Source: JBBIII01 sp037446575
GTDB lineage: Bacteria > Bacteroidota > Ignavibacteria > UBA10030
Direction: 5' to 3'
Assembly: GCA_037446575.1 (NCBI GenBank)
Contig: JBBIII010000118.1
Span: 1-5,437 of the forward strand
Length of the DNA: 5,437 nt
The notes beneath the pieces were generated by a model that was not told the origin of the DNA, did no database searches, and saw only the letters and a list, made by a program, of their open reading frames with translations. The translations under genes and the position numbers were made by a program. Position 1 is the first letter of the stretch, and each line of letters begins with the position of its first letter. Of this stretch, positions 4,346 through 5,437 are shown piece by piece.

Positions 4346-5434
4346 ATGGAAGAACATAAAACGTATAAATTATTTGTAAGAAGAAAGACACGACAAGTAA
4401 ATGTCGGCGGAGTGAAAGTCGGAGGCGACGCTCCGATTTCTGTTCAAACCATGACAAAAACAAAAACCGATGATGTCGCCGCAACAGTCGCTCAAATAAA
4501 ATCAGCCGCTGAAGCAGGAGCGGATATAGTTCGTGTTACGGTAAATGACAAAGAAGCCGCCGCCGCAATGGCAGAAATTGTTAAGCAATCACCTGTGCCG
4601 ATTGTTGCGGATATTCATTTCAATCACATTTTTGCACTGAAAGCAATTGAAGCAGGCGTTGCTAAAGTTCGTTTAAATCCCGGAAATATCGGCTCAAAAG
4701 AGCGTATTCAGCAAGTTCTCACTGCGGCAAAAGAAAGAGGAATCCCGATTCGGATTGGTGTAAATTCCGGCTCGCTTGAAGAAGATATTCTGCAGAAATA
4801 TGGATACCCGACACCAGAAGCGCTCTTTGAAAGCGCAATGAGGCATGTTGGAATTTGTGATGAGCATAACTTTAAAGATGTTGTAATTTCAGTAAAATCA
4901 ACTGACGTAAAACTGATGATTGAAGCGTATCGTCTAGTTGCAGAGCGGACGGATATTCCACTGCATCTTGGCGTAACAGAAGCAGGACCGACACGAAGCG
5001 GAACAATTAAATCATCTGTTGGTATCGGAGCTTTGTTAGCTCAAGGAATTGGCGATACGATTCGCGTTTCATTGACAGATGATCCTGTTAAAGAAGTAGA
5101 AGTTGGTAAAGAAATTTTGCGTTCTTTGAATCTCGCATCTCGTAATGTGGAATTAATCGCCTGCCCAACTTGCGGACGCATTGAAGTAGATCTGTTCAAA
5201 ATTATGGGTGAGTTGGAAGAAAAACTTGCGCATACTAAAAAAGCAGTTTCGATTGCGGTGCTCGGTTGTGTTGTAAATGGTCCGGGCGAAGCAAGCGCGG
5301 CAGATATCGGAATCGCCGCTGGCAAAGGCGTCGGTATTTTATATCGAAAAGGCGTGATGATTAAAAGAGTTAAAGAGGAAGAAATTGTGCAAACGATTTT
5401 AGAAGAAGTCGATAAATTTCAACCTAAAAGTTGA
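4346..5434 (+). CDS. ispG: 4-hydroxy-3-methylbut-2-enyl-diphosphate synthase (short form, GcpE/IspG)
   Basis: This cytoplasmic iron-sulfur enzyme catalyses the penultimate MEP-pathway step, reducing 2-C-methyl-D-erythritol 2,4-cyclodiphosphate to HMBPP with electrons from flavodoxin or ferredoxin, for isoprenoid synthesis. Residues 12-260 form the expected TIM barrel, with SVQTMTKTKTDD (32-43), VADIHFN (87-93), KVRLNPGNIG (107-116), IRIGVNSGSLE (135-145), LGVTEAGP (208-215) and KSSVGIGALL (222-231). The C-terminal domain carries the 4Fe-4S ligands Cys273 and Cys276 (CPTCGR), Cys308 (GCVVNGPGE) and Glu315, matching E. coli Cys270, Cys273, Cys305 and Glu312. At 362 residues it is the compact two-domain form. 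The start has only a weak GAAAGAG upstream, but the N-terminal length fits the family. It sits 49 bases after the rhomboid gene, across a palindrome, so co-transcription is possible. The gene ends three bases before the window edge and is complete. Confidence 0.97.
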   Translation: MEEHKTYKLFVRRKTRQVNVGGVKVGGDAPISVQTMTKTKTDDVAATVAQIKSAAEAGADIVRVTVNDKEAAAAMAEIVKQSPVPIVADIHFNHIFALKAIEAGVAKVRLNPGNIGSKERIQQVLTAAKERGIPIRIGVNSGSLEEDILQKYGYPTPEALFESAMRHVGICDEHNFKDVVISVKSTDVKLMIEAYRLVAERTDIPLHLGVTEAGPTRSGTIKSSVGIGALLAQGIGDTIRVSLTDDPVKEVEVGKEILRSLNLASRNVELIACPTCGRIEVDLFKIMGELEEKLAHTKKAVSIAVLGCVVNGPGEASAADIGIAAGKGVGILYRKGVMIKRVKEEEIVQTILEEVDKFQPKS

Positions 5435-5437
5435 AAA

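Overview
The window reads as ordinary bacterial chromosome, AT-rich (roughly 40% G+C by eye). It carries four complete, intact genes on the plus strand: gap (GAPDH), pgk (phosphoglycerate kinase), a rhomboid intramembrane protease, and ispG (MEP-pathway isoprenoid synthesis). A weakly supported small gene lies on the minus strand at the left end, possibly followed by the first codons of another. The best guess for the organism is a member of the Bacteroidota/Ignavibacteriota/Chlorobiota neighbourhood. This rests on mixed start signals (strong TTTGGAGG before gap and pgk, none before the rhomboid), a rhomboid with a short conserved-looking C-terminal tail, and short degenerate AT-rich repeats between genes. 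The assignment is tentative, because GAPDH resembles the long E. coli GapA/kinetoplastid glycosomal type and IspG is the short form.

Layout. Positions 1-342, minus strand: a possible 95-residue hypothetical protein, then a possible TTG start with a good ribosome binding site running off the edge. Positions 343-702: a 360-base divergent intergenic region. It holds a good minus-strand sigma70-like promoter candidate, a 12-bp inverted repeat whose loop contains a ribosome binding site and a six-codon mini-ORF, and a weaker promoter candidate for gap. Positions 703-1767: gap. Positions 1768-1892: two back-to-back rho-independent terminator hairpins. Positions 1893-3158: pgk. Positions 3159-3396: a repeat-rich spacer with about 8-nt degenerate repeats, a weak hairpin and a strikingly regular 15-nt repeat array of eight units ending at the rhomboid start codon. 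Positions 3397-4296: rhomboid. Positions 4297-4345: a 49-base gap nearly filled by a 12-bp palindrome. Positions 4346-5434: ispG.

Gap and pgk encode consecutive glycolytic/gluconeogenic steps (glyceraldehyde-3-phosphate to 1,3-bisphosphoglycerate to 3-phosphoglycerate). The tandem terminators between them suggest they are not simply one transcript, or that pgk levels are set by read-through. Rhomboid and ispG are close enough to be co-transcribed but have no obvious shared function. I see no mobile-element gene, CRISPR array, tRNA or rRNA. No undescribed multi-gene system is evident. The points most worth checking are the 15-nt array, the acidic substitution and insertion in the PGK substrate loop, the four-arm terminator region, and the minus-strand leader hairpin.
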